Source: JAGLRQ01 sp965369805 (GTDB taxonomy: Bacteria; Auribacterota; UBA6266). From it: a DNA stretch of 17,877 bases. The position numbers and the translations under genes were made by a program. Shown one piece after another: positions 1 through 7,661 of the stretch (its first letter is position 1; each line of letters opens with the position of its first letter). Where the stretch lies: positions 1 to 17,877 of the forward strand of contig CBDURG010000027.1 of assembly GCA_965369805.1 (NCBI GenBank), read 5' to 3'. A model generated the notes under the pieces. The model was not told the origin of the DNA. It saw nothing but the letters and a program-made list of their open reading frames with translations, and searched no databases.

Positions 1-577
1 GATCAACAGTATCTTTAATATATATTACAGATGATATTATTGAATAAAGACTGTTACTTACAGAATAAGCATTTAATTCTGAGGTAAATTGATTAGAGTC
101 ACTTTTTCTTTTCTTAATAGTTGCTATGCATGCTGTTTTATCATCTATTATTAATGTTCGAGGGCATAGTTCATTTTTTTCAGCAGAAAAAACCCGAACA
201 TACCTGATCTCTATACTCCTTCCGGCTTTCTTTATAAATTCCCTTATAAAATATGATTCTATGCACAGTTCGTCAGCAAAATATTTTAAATCGCTTATAT
301 TTATCCTCGCGAGAGACAAACCATTTTCTTTGCAAAAGCTAATTCTGTCATATAAAAATTTATCAAATTTAGTGATCCAGTCAAGGCAGCCGGCAAAATA
401 ATTATCCTGATCTTTAAAAAGATTGTCCTCACAATAGAACTCTACCGGAGTCATGTAAGAAATATTTTTACCGTCGAGAATGTACGATACATCAGGATAA
501 AGTGATATTATTTCACCATCGCTGTAATCCAGATCAGGGTTAAAATCATGCAGGAAATAATAAATTTTTTTATTCAT
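1..577 (-). CDS. Unrecognised protein, N-terminal 192 codons, cut by the window edge
   Basis: An open frame runs leftwards from an ATG at 577 to the window edge with no stop, so the 3' end is missing. It begins MNKKIYYFLHDFNPDLD and lies 10 bp beyond the stop of the propeller gene, as expected for the next gene of the operon. Only a weak ribosome site precedes it. I do not recognise the family. The stretch around residues 30-80 (SYILDGKNISYMTPVEFY, then an acidic segment with a Trp) loosely recalls N-termini of large surface-carbohydrate glycosyltransferases of uncultured bacteria. That is a weak impression, not an assignment. No signal peptide or membrane segment is visible. The reality of the ORF is well supported; its function is not. 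Confidence 0.75.
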   Translation of the reverse strand, partial: MNKKIYYFLHDFNPDLDYSDGEIISLYPDVSYILDGKNISYMTPVEFYCEDNLFKDQDNYFAGCLDWITKFDKFLYDRISFCKENGLSLARINISDLKYFADELCIESYFIREFIKKAGRSIEIRYVRVFSAEKNELCPRTLIIDDKTACIATIKKRKSDSNQFTSELNAYSVSNSLYSIISSVIYIKDTVD

Positions 578-587
578 AAAATCCGGT

Positions 588-1826
588 CTATTTTAAAACT
601 ACCAAATCCCGAACCTGACGCAATTTTGGAATCGCAAAAAACTTTGCGGCTTTCGTTTCTTCGTCAAAAAGATAGAACCCAGCGTTCATACCAATATTAT
701 TCCTTATTCCCTTCAGCCTATCAAAATAGCGAGTTTCACTTTGTCCTACATAATAATAGACATTATCGTAAGCAATTCCCCTGATAAACCCGAAAAAATC
801 CCCCACAACTTTTTTGTCTGTCTTATAAAAATAGCCGTACATACTGTCAAGAACACATATTTCTGAATCAAAGAAACAAACCGAATGAGGCATCCACAAG
901 CCATTCATAAGAACCCGGCGTTCGGCAGGATTATCAATTTTTATCTGCTGAACGCCTCCGTCATAAACTCCATCAAGATACGAGCCTGTATGTGAAAACA
1001 TTGATGCATAAAGATAGTCTCCCTTAACAAATATATCGTTTATCCAGTGTCCGGGCTTACCGGTTTTCTTAATCTTATCCGTAAACTTAATTTCAAACTT
1101 AATCTTCCTTGTTTTCGCGTCATAAGCGCAAATTATATCTTTACCGGTCTTGGCAAGAAAAACCAGGTTCCTTTTCGAGCAGTACGCAATTCCATGCGGT
1201 TTATCTCCTTCCCCGCCGCCATATGTATCCAGCAATTTAAAATCCCTGGAAACATGACAAACACCTCTTTTCTCATCCGCTATATAAAATTCTTTTCCCG
1301 TATCCAGAATTTGATGGAAAGTCCCATCCAGAACCTTATTGCATTCCATAGTTTTAATATCATATGTAAACAATCCTCCCCCAACACTTGCATCCTTATC
1401 CAGGTTGGAATAAATCTTATGATCAGGAGAACTAACTAACAAAGTAGCTCCATGATTATGAATATCCGTTATGGCTTTTAAGTTATTCAACGCAGGTGTA
1501 AGACAAAAGTCAACACCGGGTTTTAGCCCGTATTCTACCAACTGGGGATAAATAGACTCATATGCTCCGCTTGTAATAACAACAAATCTGCCTTTCGCCT
1601 TTTTCTTTAACACTTCAGGATTTTCTACCCGCGCATTAAAAAAAGAGCTGCCGTGAAGGGTTTCGTTATTATCAACAAAGTAGAACGATTTTACACCACT
1701 TTTCTGAAGGGTTTTAGCTGTCCAGTCATCTGATGCGCCAAAAAATATAATATCCTTCTCTCGAACAATTTTGTTAAATTCTGACCAGCTCTTCCATACT
1801 TCATCCGGCAATATATTGTTACTCAT
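588..1826 (-). CDS. Rossmann-like domain fused to a DUF4915/TIGR03032-like beta-propeller
   Basis: This 412-residue protein has two parts. Residues about 20-112 look like a Rossmann-type nucleotide-binding unit: a beta strand running into FFGASDDW (28-35), then FYFVDNN (48-54), then VVITSGAYESIYPQL, the layout of sugar-enzyme domains that carry a GxGxxG-like loop and a following VDN strand. Residues about 120-412 have repeated beta-rich blades. The features MPHS (312-315), VLDS, FGFIRGIAY (345-353) and YVGQSETR match the pattern I know from the DUF4915/TIGR03032 uncharacterised family. No signal peptide is seen, so it is probably cytoplasmic. The start is backed by a strong AAAGGAG site 8-9 bp upstream, and the gene follows the exonuclease gene after 28 bp. 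The role is unknown. A part in glycan transfer or sensing is inferred only from operon context. Confidence 0.8.
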   Translation of the reverse strand: MSNNILPDEVWKSWSEFNKIVREKDIIFFGASDDWTAKTLQKSGVKSFYFVDNNETLHGSSFFNARVENPEVLKKKAKGRFVVITSGAYESIYPQLVEYGLKPGVDFCLTPALNNLKAITDIHNHGATLLVSSPDHKIYSNLDKDASVGGGLFTYDIKTMECNKVLDGTFHQILDTGKEFYIADEKRGVCHVSRDFKLLDTYGGGEGDKPHGIAYCSKRNLVFLAKTGKDIICAYDAKTRKIKFEIKFTDKIKKTGKPGHWINDIFVKGDYLYASMFSHTGSYLDGVYDGGVQQIKIDNPAERRVLMNGLWMPHSVCFFDSEICVLDSMYGYFYKTDKKVVGDFFGFIRGIAYDNVYYYVGQSETRYFDRLKGIRNNIGMNAGFYLFDEETKAAKFFAIPKLRQVRDLVVLK

Positions 1827-1854
1827 ATATAATCTCCTTTTACAATTTTTAAAG

Positions 1855-2427
1855 TTATAATTCTAAACTAATACCTTTCAGAGAATTTTTTGAAAGATTT
1901 TCATCTTTGACTAACTTTAAAAAACATTCCTTTACTACCTTCGCATCATCTAAAGCATGATGCCTCTTTGAGTTGTTCCAGCCGGCAAATTTCGCGCGAT
2001 CTATATCAGGATCAACTCCTGCGATAAAAAAAAGTGTATTAAGGTCATAATGAGCCCCATGATTGAGATACTCAGGTAAAAAACTCAAATGGAAATATTT
2101 TTTTTCGGGATACAAACTGTGCCAGAGCTGGAAAAAAAGTATTATATCTGTCATTTTGCCCGCGGAAACCAGAGATACTTTTTCACCCTGGGAATAATCA
2201 TCTAAAAAAATTTGTATTTTTTTACATGCTTCAAGGCTCGAGACACTTTTAGCTTCATCAACCATATTTAAAACATTGTCTTTTACCCAACCGCTTACCT
2301 GATCCCTGTCATAATCATTTAAGCTCACATACAATGATTCACCCTCTAGAGTAACTAACCCCACAGAAATTAAAGTTGTAAAAGCGTGCACACCTGTAAA
2401 TTCATTATCAATAAAAACAATTTTCAT
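1855..2427 (-). CDS. DEDDh 3'-5' exoribonuclease-like protein (Rv2179c-like fold)
   Basis: The 190-residue protein begins MKIVFIDNEFTG, the first exonuclease motif, with D7 and E9. A middle acidic residue lies in SAGKMTD (D94), and the last motif is HHALDDA (156-162), supplying the His and Asp of a DEDDh active site. Size and motif spacing fit the short single-domain exoribonucleases of the Rv2179c type (PF16473) better than the DNA polymerase epsilon subunit. It would act on RNA or oligonucleotides in the cytoplasm. Its ATG is preceded by AAGGTGA, and it sits 6 bp after the HisF-like gene, so it is cotranscribed. A nuclease has no obvious step in sugar synthesis. It may be a hitch-hiker or act on nucleotide by-products. 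Fold assignment is good; substrate is unknown. Confidence 0.8.
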   Translation of the reverse strand: MKIVFIDNEFTGVHAFTTLISVGLVTLEGESLYVSLNDYDRDQVSGWVKDNVLNMVDEAKSVSSLEACKKIQIFLDDYSQGEKVSLVSAGKMTDIILFFQLWHSLYPEKKYFHLSFLPEYLNHGAHYDLNTLFFIAGVDPDIDRAKFAGWNNSKRHHALDDAKVVKECFLKLVKDENLSKNSLKGISLEL

Positions 2428-2433
2428 TATTTC

Positions 2434-3186
2434 TCACCTTTTTCTGACCGGTATATTCACGTCTCTCATTTTTTGCCTGCAATCCTCAGGAGTAACGTCC
2501 GTAAAATGAAAAATGCTGGCCGCTGCCGCCGCGGAAGCCCCGTTCTTAACAGCATCTATACAATCCTCCGGCCTGCCTGCCCCGCCGCAGGCAATAACAG
2601 GTATCTTTACCGAATCCGAAACTATTTTTATAAGGGCACAATCATACCCGGTCATTTTCCCGTCCAAATCAATTGAATTCACAAATAACTCGCCGGCTCC
2701 AAGCGACTCCGCCATTCTGCACCATTCAATAAATTCTATATCCGTATTAATCCCCGCGTGAGAAAACACTTTATATTTGTCTTGCTCTTTCTTTACATCA
2801 ATTGAAACAACTATGCACTGACTACCGAAATGTGAAGAAGATTCTTTAATAATCCCGGGGTTACGTAGAGGTTCTGTATTTAATACAACCTTATCCGCTC
2901 CTCTTTTAAGAACCTTTTCTATTTCTTCACAGTTTTTAAGCCCGCCTCCAACACTTAACGGCATAAAACATTCGGAAGCAACATCTTCGATAGTAAAATA
3001 ATCTATATGTCGATTTTGTTTTGAAGCATCTATATCTAACAATATCAACTCATCCACATTGCGTGAATTGTACACCCTTACAACGGTTACCGGGTTCCCA
3101 AGGTTTCTTCTGACATCAAACTGTATCGTCTTTAAAACCGAATAACCGTCAAGTAAAACAACCGGAATAACCCTGTGCCTTAGCAT
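2434..3186 (-). CDS. hisF: HisF-like (AglZ/HisF2 type) subunit of acetamidino-forming complex, copy 2
   Basis: This 250-residue (beta/alpha)8 barrel is related to the imidazole glycerol phosphate synthase cyclase subunit. The phosphate-binding LSVGGGLKN (78-86) and the catalytic D130 in VVSID are present, but the position equivalent to Asp11 is Leu (MLRHRVIPVVLLDG), so true HisF chemistry is unlikely. Lys19 is kept. In WbpG/WbuX-type systems such HisF paralogues pair with HisH and pass glutamine-derived ammonia to an N-acetyl sugar amidotransferase. The ATG directly abuts the HisH-like stop, with an AAGGGG site inside the HisH end. It closes the second amidotransferase-HisH-HisF set. No other his genes are nearby. 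The symbol indicates family only. Confidence 0.88.
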   Translation of the reverse strand: MLRHRVIPVVLLDGYSVLKTIQFDVRRNLGNPVTVVRVYNSRNVDELILLDIDASKQNRHIDYFTIEDVASECFMPLSVGGGLKNCEEIEKVLKRGADKVVLNTEPLRNPGIIKESSSHFGSQCIVVSIDVKKEQDKYKVFSHAGINTDIEFIEWCRMAESLGAGELFVNSIDLDGKMTGYDCALIKIVSDSVKIPVIACGGAGRPEDCIDAVKNGASAAAAASIFHFTDVTPEDCRQKMRDVNIPVRKR

Positions 3187-3801
3187 TTAATAAACCCCTT
3201 CAGCAAAATTCTTTAACAACTGTAATCCCGGCTGCTGGCTTTTTTCCGGGTGAAACTGGGCACCAACCACATTATCCTTTTTTACCACCGTGACAAAATC
3301 TACTCCATAATTCGAAGCAGCATATTCAACACTGCTATCGTTTAAAACCATCTCATAGCTATGAACAAAATAAAAACATGAATGATCCTCAACCCCGGAA
3401 AACCATTTCATATCGTGCTCGGAAATATCATTCCAGCCCACATGCGGAAGACGATACCCGTCTTTTTCGCATTTAAGCCTTGAAACATTCCCGTCTATTA
3501 ACCCCAAACCCTTTGATAATCCCCCCTCTTCTCCAGTTTTCGCGAGAAGCTGCATCCCCAGACATATACCTAAAAGAGGTTTTTTATTTTCTAAAACCTC
3601 TTTTTGAATAACCCCGGCAATACCGGTAGAATACATCCTTTTTGAAGCTTCAAAAAAATTCCCTACACCCGGAAAGATAAGTTTCTCCGATTTTTCAATT
3701 TCCTTCACATTGGCAGAAACAACGTTCTCGATACGCAGGTAAGTTAATGCCCTGCTCACGCTGTTTACATTTCCAAGCCCCAAATCAATAATAGTTATCA
3801 T
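3187..3801 (-). CDS. hisH: HisH-like glutamine amidotransferase subunit, copy 2
   Basis: This class I glutaminase has 204 residues, normal for HisH. It carries the oxyanion-strand motif FPGVGNFFEA (43-52), nucleophile elbow GICLGMQ with C80, and H184 and E186 in AQFHPEKSQ, so the Cys-His-Glu triad is complete. It should hydrolyse glutamine and channel ammonia through the adjoining HisF-like barrel to amidotransferase C. It starts 3 bp after that gene's stop, with no clear Shine-Dalgarno site, which points to translational coupling. It is clearly diverged from the other HisH-like protein in the operon, so the two pairs were probably not made by a very recent tandem duplication. A role in histidine synthesis is disfavoured by context and by the altered partner. 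Confidence 0.9.
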   Translation of the reverse strand: MITIIDLGLGNVNSVSRALTYLRIENVVSANVKEIEKSEKLIFPGVGNFFEASKRMYSTGIAGVIQKEVLENKKPLLGICLGMQLLAKTGEEGGLSKGLGLIDGNVSRLKCEKDGYRLPHVGWNDISEHDMKWFSGVEDHSCFYFVHSYEMVLNDSSVEYAASNYGVDFVTVVKKDNVVGAQFHPEKSQQPGLQLLKNFAEGVY

Positions 3802-3804
3802 ATT

Positions 3805-4941
3805 TTATTTAGTCGGGTAACGCTTTCTGGGATTTCCATCTTTATCCTTGATAAGCTTCCCGTTCTCATCACACATAAATATTTTCTTATTTGTAAACCT
3901 GTCAAGGTTATCCAGAAACTCTTTCTCTGTAATCGCGATATACGCAAAAAAATCAGGGGCGTATTTCCACGGTATCTTTCCTTCAAACTGCCCAACCAGT
4001 TTCACAGCTTCTTCTCTTGTCATTCTTCTATCCCTGATCTCAATACAAAGTTGATCAGTGGCTCTTCCATAACCGTATTTTAAATATTTCATATAATCAT
4101 GAAGGCCGCCTATCCACTTGCAATCCAGGTTTTCATAGTCGTTATACGCTCCTTCAATCGGCCCGTCCGGGTTTACGTGAAACCCGAGTTTCCGCATAGC
4201 CTGAAACTGTTCAAGCTGATCCCACTTGATATAATGGCCAAGAAAAAGTCCTGTAACCCCTACTTCTTTTAACTCATCGTCGCTGGGATATGTCATGGCT
4301 TTTAAATCTTTCATATCAATCCCGTCGTGAACTAAATCTGAAAGCCTGTATCCAAGCATCTGGAATTCTTCCAGCCAGTGCTGATCCAAAATATTACCCC
4401 CTCTGACAGAAGCAGGCCCCCCGTATTCAAAATGAGGATTTTCTCCCCATATAAGCAGCGGGACTTTATACTGGTACGCAACCCTGAAAGGAGCCGTAAA
4501 AATCCCGATATGTTCCGGCCAACAGCAATCCCCCAGCTTAAAAAACCCGATTCTAACCATCTTTCTGTAAACCTGTAAATTTGTTTGTACCTGAACTATG
4601 TCAAACCCTAAATCTCTCAGGAACATAAGGTTCTTCCTGCCTACTTCCGTCTGGTCACACGGCATAAAGTTCACGCAAAGCGGGTGCATCTTAAATTTAT
4701 TTTTCATTATCCACGCCTGGTAACAACTGTTTTTCCCACCGCTTACAGGAATAACACAGTCATACCACGACCCGTCCGTCCTATATTTCTTAAGAAGCTC
4801 AAACATATCCTCTTCACGCTGTTTCCAGTCTATGGCCTCATGTTTCTTATCCGCGGAACTGCAAGCATCACAAATCCCGTCCTCATTAAAAACTGTCTCA
4901 GGCCTTGTATCAGGCATGATGCATTTTTTACAATATTTCAC
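3805..4941 (-). CDS. N-acetyl sugar amidotransferase C (WbpG/WbuX/PseA-type) with an altered PP-loop
   Basis: This 378-residue protein belongs to the family that converts an N-acetyl group of a sugar to an acetamidino group using ATP and ammonia. An N-terminal Cys set (C4, C7, C24, C27) looks like a zinc ribbon. An ATP-pyrophosphatase-type loop follows at 67-72 but reads SGGKNS, with Asn in place of the usual Asp. The C-terminal MTREEAVKLV block is shared with the two other copies. The start is a GTG at 4941, chosen because MKYCKKC aligns exactly with the starts of the paralogues. Its GGGGGT ribosome site lies at the edge of the inverted-repeat element. It heads the second amidotransferase-HisH-HisF set. 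Substrate could be pseudaminic acid, a precursor, or another sugar. Confidence 0.9.
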   Translation of the reverse strand: MKYCKKCIMPDTRPETVFNEDGICDACSSADKKHEAIDWKQREEDMFELLKKYRTDGSWYDCVIPVSGGKNSCYQAWIMKNKFKMHPLCVNFMPCDQTEVGRKNLMFLRDLGFDIVQVQTNLQVYRKMVRIGFFKLGDCCWPEHIGIFTAPFRVAYQYKVPLLIWGENPHFEYGGPASVRGGNILDQHWLEEFQMLGYRLSDLVHDGIDMKDLKAMTYPSDDELKEVGVTGLFLGHYIKWDQLEQFQAMRKLGFHVNPDGPIEGAYNDYENLDCKWIGGLHDYMKYLKYGYGRATDQLCIEIRDRRMTREEAVKLVGQFEGKIPWKYAPDFFAYIAITEKEFLDNLDRFTNKKIFMCDENGKLIKDKDGNPRKRYPTK

Positions 4942-4953
4942 TTAATTACCCCC

Positions 4954-5156
4954 GTATATAGTATGTCGTATATAGTATGTAGTTAAAAAAAATAAAATTT
5001 CCCATCCCCCATCGTTTTGCCCTTTTTAAATAGAAACGTCCCCTTTTTTCCCTTTCTTTTTTTATTTTTTATCTGCGTTAATCTGCAAAAAGCTGCGGCC
5101 CATTATTCTTTTCTTTTTTTGTTTTCACTACATACTATATACTAAATACTATATAT
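4954..5156. repeat. MITE-like intergenic element with 30-bp imperfect terminal inverted repeats
   Basis: The arms are 4954-4983 and 5127-5156. They match at 27 of 30 positions, and the inner 16 bp are perfect (GTATATAGTATGTAGT against ACTACATACTATATAC). Each arm is itself two copies of a GTATATAGTATG-like unit. The 143-bp core (4984-5126) is pyrimidine-rich on the plus strand. It includes TAGAAACGTCCCC (5031-5043) and a short repeat ATCTGC (5071-5086). The element fills nearly the whole gap between pseI and amidotransferase C, ending 2 bp from the pseI stop. It has no ORF. It could be a non-autonomous mobile element or a RAYT-mobilised repeat. The transcript could fold into a long hairpin that tunes expression across the two halves of the operon. 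Confidence 0.65.
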
Positions 5157-5158
5157 TA

Positions 5159-6184
5159 TTATACGGCTTTTAACGGCGTCCCTTTTTTCACACTCTTCTT
5201 CGCTTTCTTCCCCAATATCTTTTTAAGGTATTTCGGGCTAACTCCATTCGCCGGCCTTATGGAACGAACATTATCTTCCGTAAACTTTTCCCCTTTTTTA
5301 ATATCTTTTACAACAAACAAAGATCTTCTGAAAACACGGCTTTTTTCCTGGCCGGGGGTTAAGCCATAATGTATTTTCCCTAGAGCATCTTCCACTACGC
5401 GGATATTATCAACCAGATCTTTTAACTCCGCCGGCTCAAGAGAAAAGAAACTGTCGGGAGTTTTTATCTTTCTCGATAAGGTAAAATGCTTTTCTATCAT
5501 ACACGCTCCCAGAGTAACAGCCGCGACTGATACACCAGTTCCCATCGTGTGGTCCGAAAGCCCGACTGGAAGCTTAAATCTCTTCTTCATATCGGTTATT
5601 GTCTTAAGATTCATCTCCCGCGGACACGCGGGATAACTGCTTACACATTTGAGCAGCGTTATGCTTTTTGCACCTGATTTTTTAGCAGTATTTACCGCCT
5701 CTTTTATTTCAGATAAATCAGCCATTCCAGTTGATAAAATCACCGGTTTCCTTGTTTTTGCCATATATTCTATTAAAGGTATGTCAACCAGCTCGAAAGA
5801 GGCTATTTTGTGCAATGGAACATTTATATCTTCAAGAAAATCAACCGCTGTTTTATCAAAAGCTGTTGAAAAAAATATTAAACCTTCGTCATCCGCAATC
5901 TTTTTAAGTTTTTTAAACCAGTGCCAGGGAGTATATGCTTTGCTGTAGAGTCTATACAATGTTTGTCCTCCCCACTTCGGATGATTTATCTTAAAATACC
6001 TCTTGCAGGAGTCTATCGTAAGTGTATCCGGTGTATAAGTCTGAAGTTTTACCGCGTCCGCGCCGCAGTTTTTCGCCTTTTTTATCATTGCCGCCGCGCG
6101 GTTAAAATTCTGTCCGTGATTTGCCGAAATTTCCGCGACAATAAAACACCGTTTTTGTTTTTTTATAACATCACTTGTTTTCAT
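5159..6184 (-). CDS. pseI: Pseudaminic acid synthase
   Basis: PseI condenses 2,4-diacetamido-2,4,6-trideoxy-L-altrose with phosphoenolpyruvate to give pseudaminic acid in the cytoplasm. The 341-residue protein is of normal length. It has a NeuB-type barrel (VAEISANHG at 16-24, KLQTYTPDTL, STGMADLSE at 151-159), likely metal-binding H212 and H233, and a C-terminal SAF/antifreeze-like domain from about 284. The segment WGGQTLYRLYSKAYTPWHW is the PseI-type signature and differs from NeuB and legionaminate synthases. The start overlaps the formyltransferase gene by 14 bp, with only a weak ribosome site, so coupling is likely. It is the last enzyme before the CMP-activation step, whose gene is near the operon head. 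Confidence 0.95.
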   Translation of the reverse strand: MKTSDVIKKQKRCFIVAEISANHGQNFNRAAAMIKKAKNCGADAVKLQTYTPDTLTIDSCKRYFKINHPKWGGQTLYRLYSKAYTPWHWFKKLKKIADDEGLIFFSTAFDKTAVDFLEDINVPLHKIASFELVDIPLIEYMAKTRKPVILSTGMADLSEIKEAVNTAKKSGAKSITLLKCVSSYPACPREMNLKTITDMKKRFKLPVGLSDHTMGTGVSVAAVTLGACMIEKHFTLSRKIKTPDSFFSLEPAELKDLVDNIRVVEDALGKIHYGLTPGQEKSRVFRRSLFVVKDIKKGEKFTEDNVRSIRPANGVSPKYLKKILGKKAKKSVKKGTPLKAV

Positions 6185-6704
6185 GACAAATTTTATCCAG
6201 CACTTTTAAGATTATCAAACTGTAATAAGGATACATTTTGTTATAAATCTCTTCTACGCTGCCGCTCCCGGCAACATCTAAAAATTCTTCAAAGAGAACT
6301 TCCCCTTCATCAACTTTTTGTGTCATAAAATGAGCACCGATACTCGCTTTAAATTCTTTATCAGCCAGAGCACGCCCTACGGGATTTGTCCCCTTGTATT
6401 TGTACAAATAAGGGTGGATATTAACCGCACCCAGGTTAGGTAAAGCCAGCAAGTCCTGTTTAACAATTTCTCTCCCATGCACACTTAAAAGCAAATCTGA
6501 TTCATTTAAAAATTTAATAAAATTTTCATCTTTTAAGCTTTTATAAACAGGAATCCCAAAAGATTCTAAGACACCCGTAAGTTCTTCGGAATAGCTAACG
6601 GCAGATAAAATTTCATATCCCTTAGACAATACCGTAAGGGCGCCGACAAGACCAGCCTGCCTACCGCCCATAAAGCAAATCTTTAATTTTTTTTCTATTC
6701 CCAC
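6171..6704 (-). CDS. Short folate-dependent formyltransferase-like protein (possible sugar N-formyltransferase)
   Basis: The 177-residue protein corresponds to the catalytic domain of the methionyl-tRNA/sugar formyltransferase family (full-length Fmt is about 310 residues). The Asn-His-Asp triad is present: N95 and H97 in VNIHPYLYKYKG, D132 in VDEGEV. The usual SLLPxYRG loop reads YLYKYKG. No tRNA-binding C-terminal domain exists. Start is GTG at 6704, supported by AAGGAG 6 bp upstream, and it overlaps pseG by 10 bp and pseI by 14 bp. Its placement suggests formylation of an amino group on a pseudaminic acid precursor. N-formylated pseudaminic acid is known from the Pseudomonas aeruginosa 1244 pilin glycan. 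The substrate here is inferred from context only. Confidence 0.85.
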   Translation of the reverse strand: MGIEKKLKICFMGGRQAGLVGALTVLSKGYEILSAVSYSEELTGVLESFGIPVYKSLKDENFIKFLNESDLLLSVHGREIVKQDLLALPNLGAVNIHPYLYKYKGTNPVGRALADKEFKASIGAHFMTQKVDEGEVLFEEFLDVAGSGSVEEIYNKMYPYYSLIILKVLDKICHENK

Positions 6705-7639
6705 AATTTACTCCTTTTAATTATTCTTATTGCTCCGTTCCCATCTACAAGAGCATTCCCTCTTTTTTTACGTTTCTGCCTTTCCTTATGAGATTGCAAA
6801 ACATTAATACTTTCCGCGATATTTAACAACAAGTCATCGTCGTTATACCATGACACGTCTTCAATAAAGAGATTTTCCCGCAGGTTCTTTAAATTAAGCT
6901 TCTGGTTTTCCGCGAAACAAACCGCTATTGTAGGAACACCCACTGCCGCCAGTTCATAAAGAGTCTGGCCACCTCCCGAAATACATAAGTCCGTATCAAG
7001 CATAAGCTTCAACATCGAACCCGCGTCTATCCGTTTTTTACAGGTATCTACTACATTAACTTCAAAACCAAACTGAGACTCCAGGAGTTTAACAACTTTA
7101 CCCTGCAAATCTTTGCCATGTTCAGAACCTCCAAAAGTGACCAAAGCCCTTTTTATTTCTGTATTTATCTTTTTCCCGGAAATATCCAGGAATTCTTCTC
7201 TGAGAATTATATAATCTTTACCCAGAAGATACCTGGTTCCTTCTTCCTTCGGATAATCCAACTCATCCCCGCCAACAGAAGGGTTAACCACTATCCCCCG
7301 GGGATATTCAATACGGTTATAATCATCTATCATAAGTAATCGCCCGGAAGCCGCCTCAGAAATAAAATCATATAGAGATTTTTCCGCCAGATACGAATCT
7401 ACTACGCTAACATCACTATTCTTCACAAGGCCAAGGGTTCTTCCCTTATGTTTACACCAGTTAAAAACCGATACGTTCGAGGACTTAAAGAATTCACCGG
7501 CATATCCGTCCCCTTGTATAACAAACTGTATTTCCGCGTCCGGCTTCAATTTATTAAGTGCCTGAGAAAGAGCTTTGCATCTGGTTATATGCCCAAAACC
7601 AATCTTTTTACCACCTTCAGTTAAAAATAAACATTTCAT
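6695..7639 (-). CDS. pseG: PseG, UDP-2,4-diacetamido-2,4,6-trideoxy-L-altropyranose hydrolase
   Basis: PseG removes UDP from the nucleotide-linked diacetamido sugar, releasing the free sugar used by PseI. The 314-residue protein has a GT-B-like fold with two halves. The N-terminal half has IGFGHITR with catalytic H17 and R20, then VDSYL (80-84) and IDDYNR (104-109). The C-terminal half has TFGGSEHGKDL and the UDP-binding SGGGQTLYELAAVGVP (221-236). These are PseG signatures. It begins 22 bp after amidotransferase B with a GGAAG site and overlaps the following gene by 10 bp. It is normal in length and intact. Confidence 0.94.
   Translation of the reverse strand: MKCLFLTEGGKKIGFGHITRCKALSQALNKLKPDAEIQFVIQGDGYAGEFFKSSNVSVFNWCKHKGRTLGLVKNSDVSVVDSYLAEKSLYDFISEAASGRLLMIDDYNRIEYPRGIVVNPSVGGDELDYPKEEGTRYLLGKDYIILREEFLDISGKKINTEIKRALVTFGGSEHGKDLQGKVVKLLESQFGFEVNVVDTCKKRIDAGSMLKLMLDTDLCISGGGQTLYELAAVGVPTIAVCFAENQKLNLKNLRENLFIEDVSWYNDDDLLLNIAESINVLQSHKERQKRKKRGNALVDGNGAIRIIKRSKLWE
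6711..6716 (-). promoter_or_regulatory. Ribosome binding site deciding a GTG start
   Basis: AAGGAG on the minus strand, 6 nt before the GTG at 6704. It supports this rare start for the formyltransferase-like gene even though it lies beyond the end of pseG's last codons. Confidence 0.75.
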
Positions 7640-7661
7640 CTCATAACTTCCAAACTTAAAA

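Noticed and set aside
126..401. Plus-strand 91-codon frame at the left edge
   Set aside because: It lies opposite an uninterrupted minus-strand frame that continues the operon, and its composition looks non-coding.
4954..4990. Promoter for module 2 (TTAACT, 17 nt, TACTAT on the minus strand)
   Set aside because: The repeated TATA-like units of the inverted repeat would create such matches by chance, so it is not listed as a promoter.
5041..5126. Rho-independent terminator after pseI
   Set aside because: The purine-rich tract on the transcribed strand has no compact GC-rich stem followed by a U run. Only the distant inverted repeat could pair.
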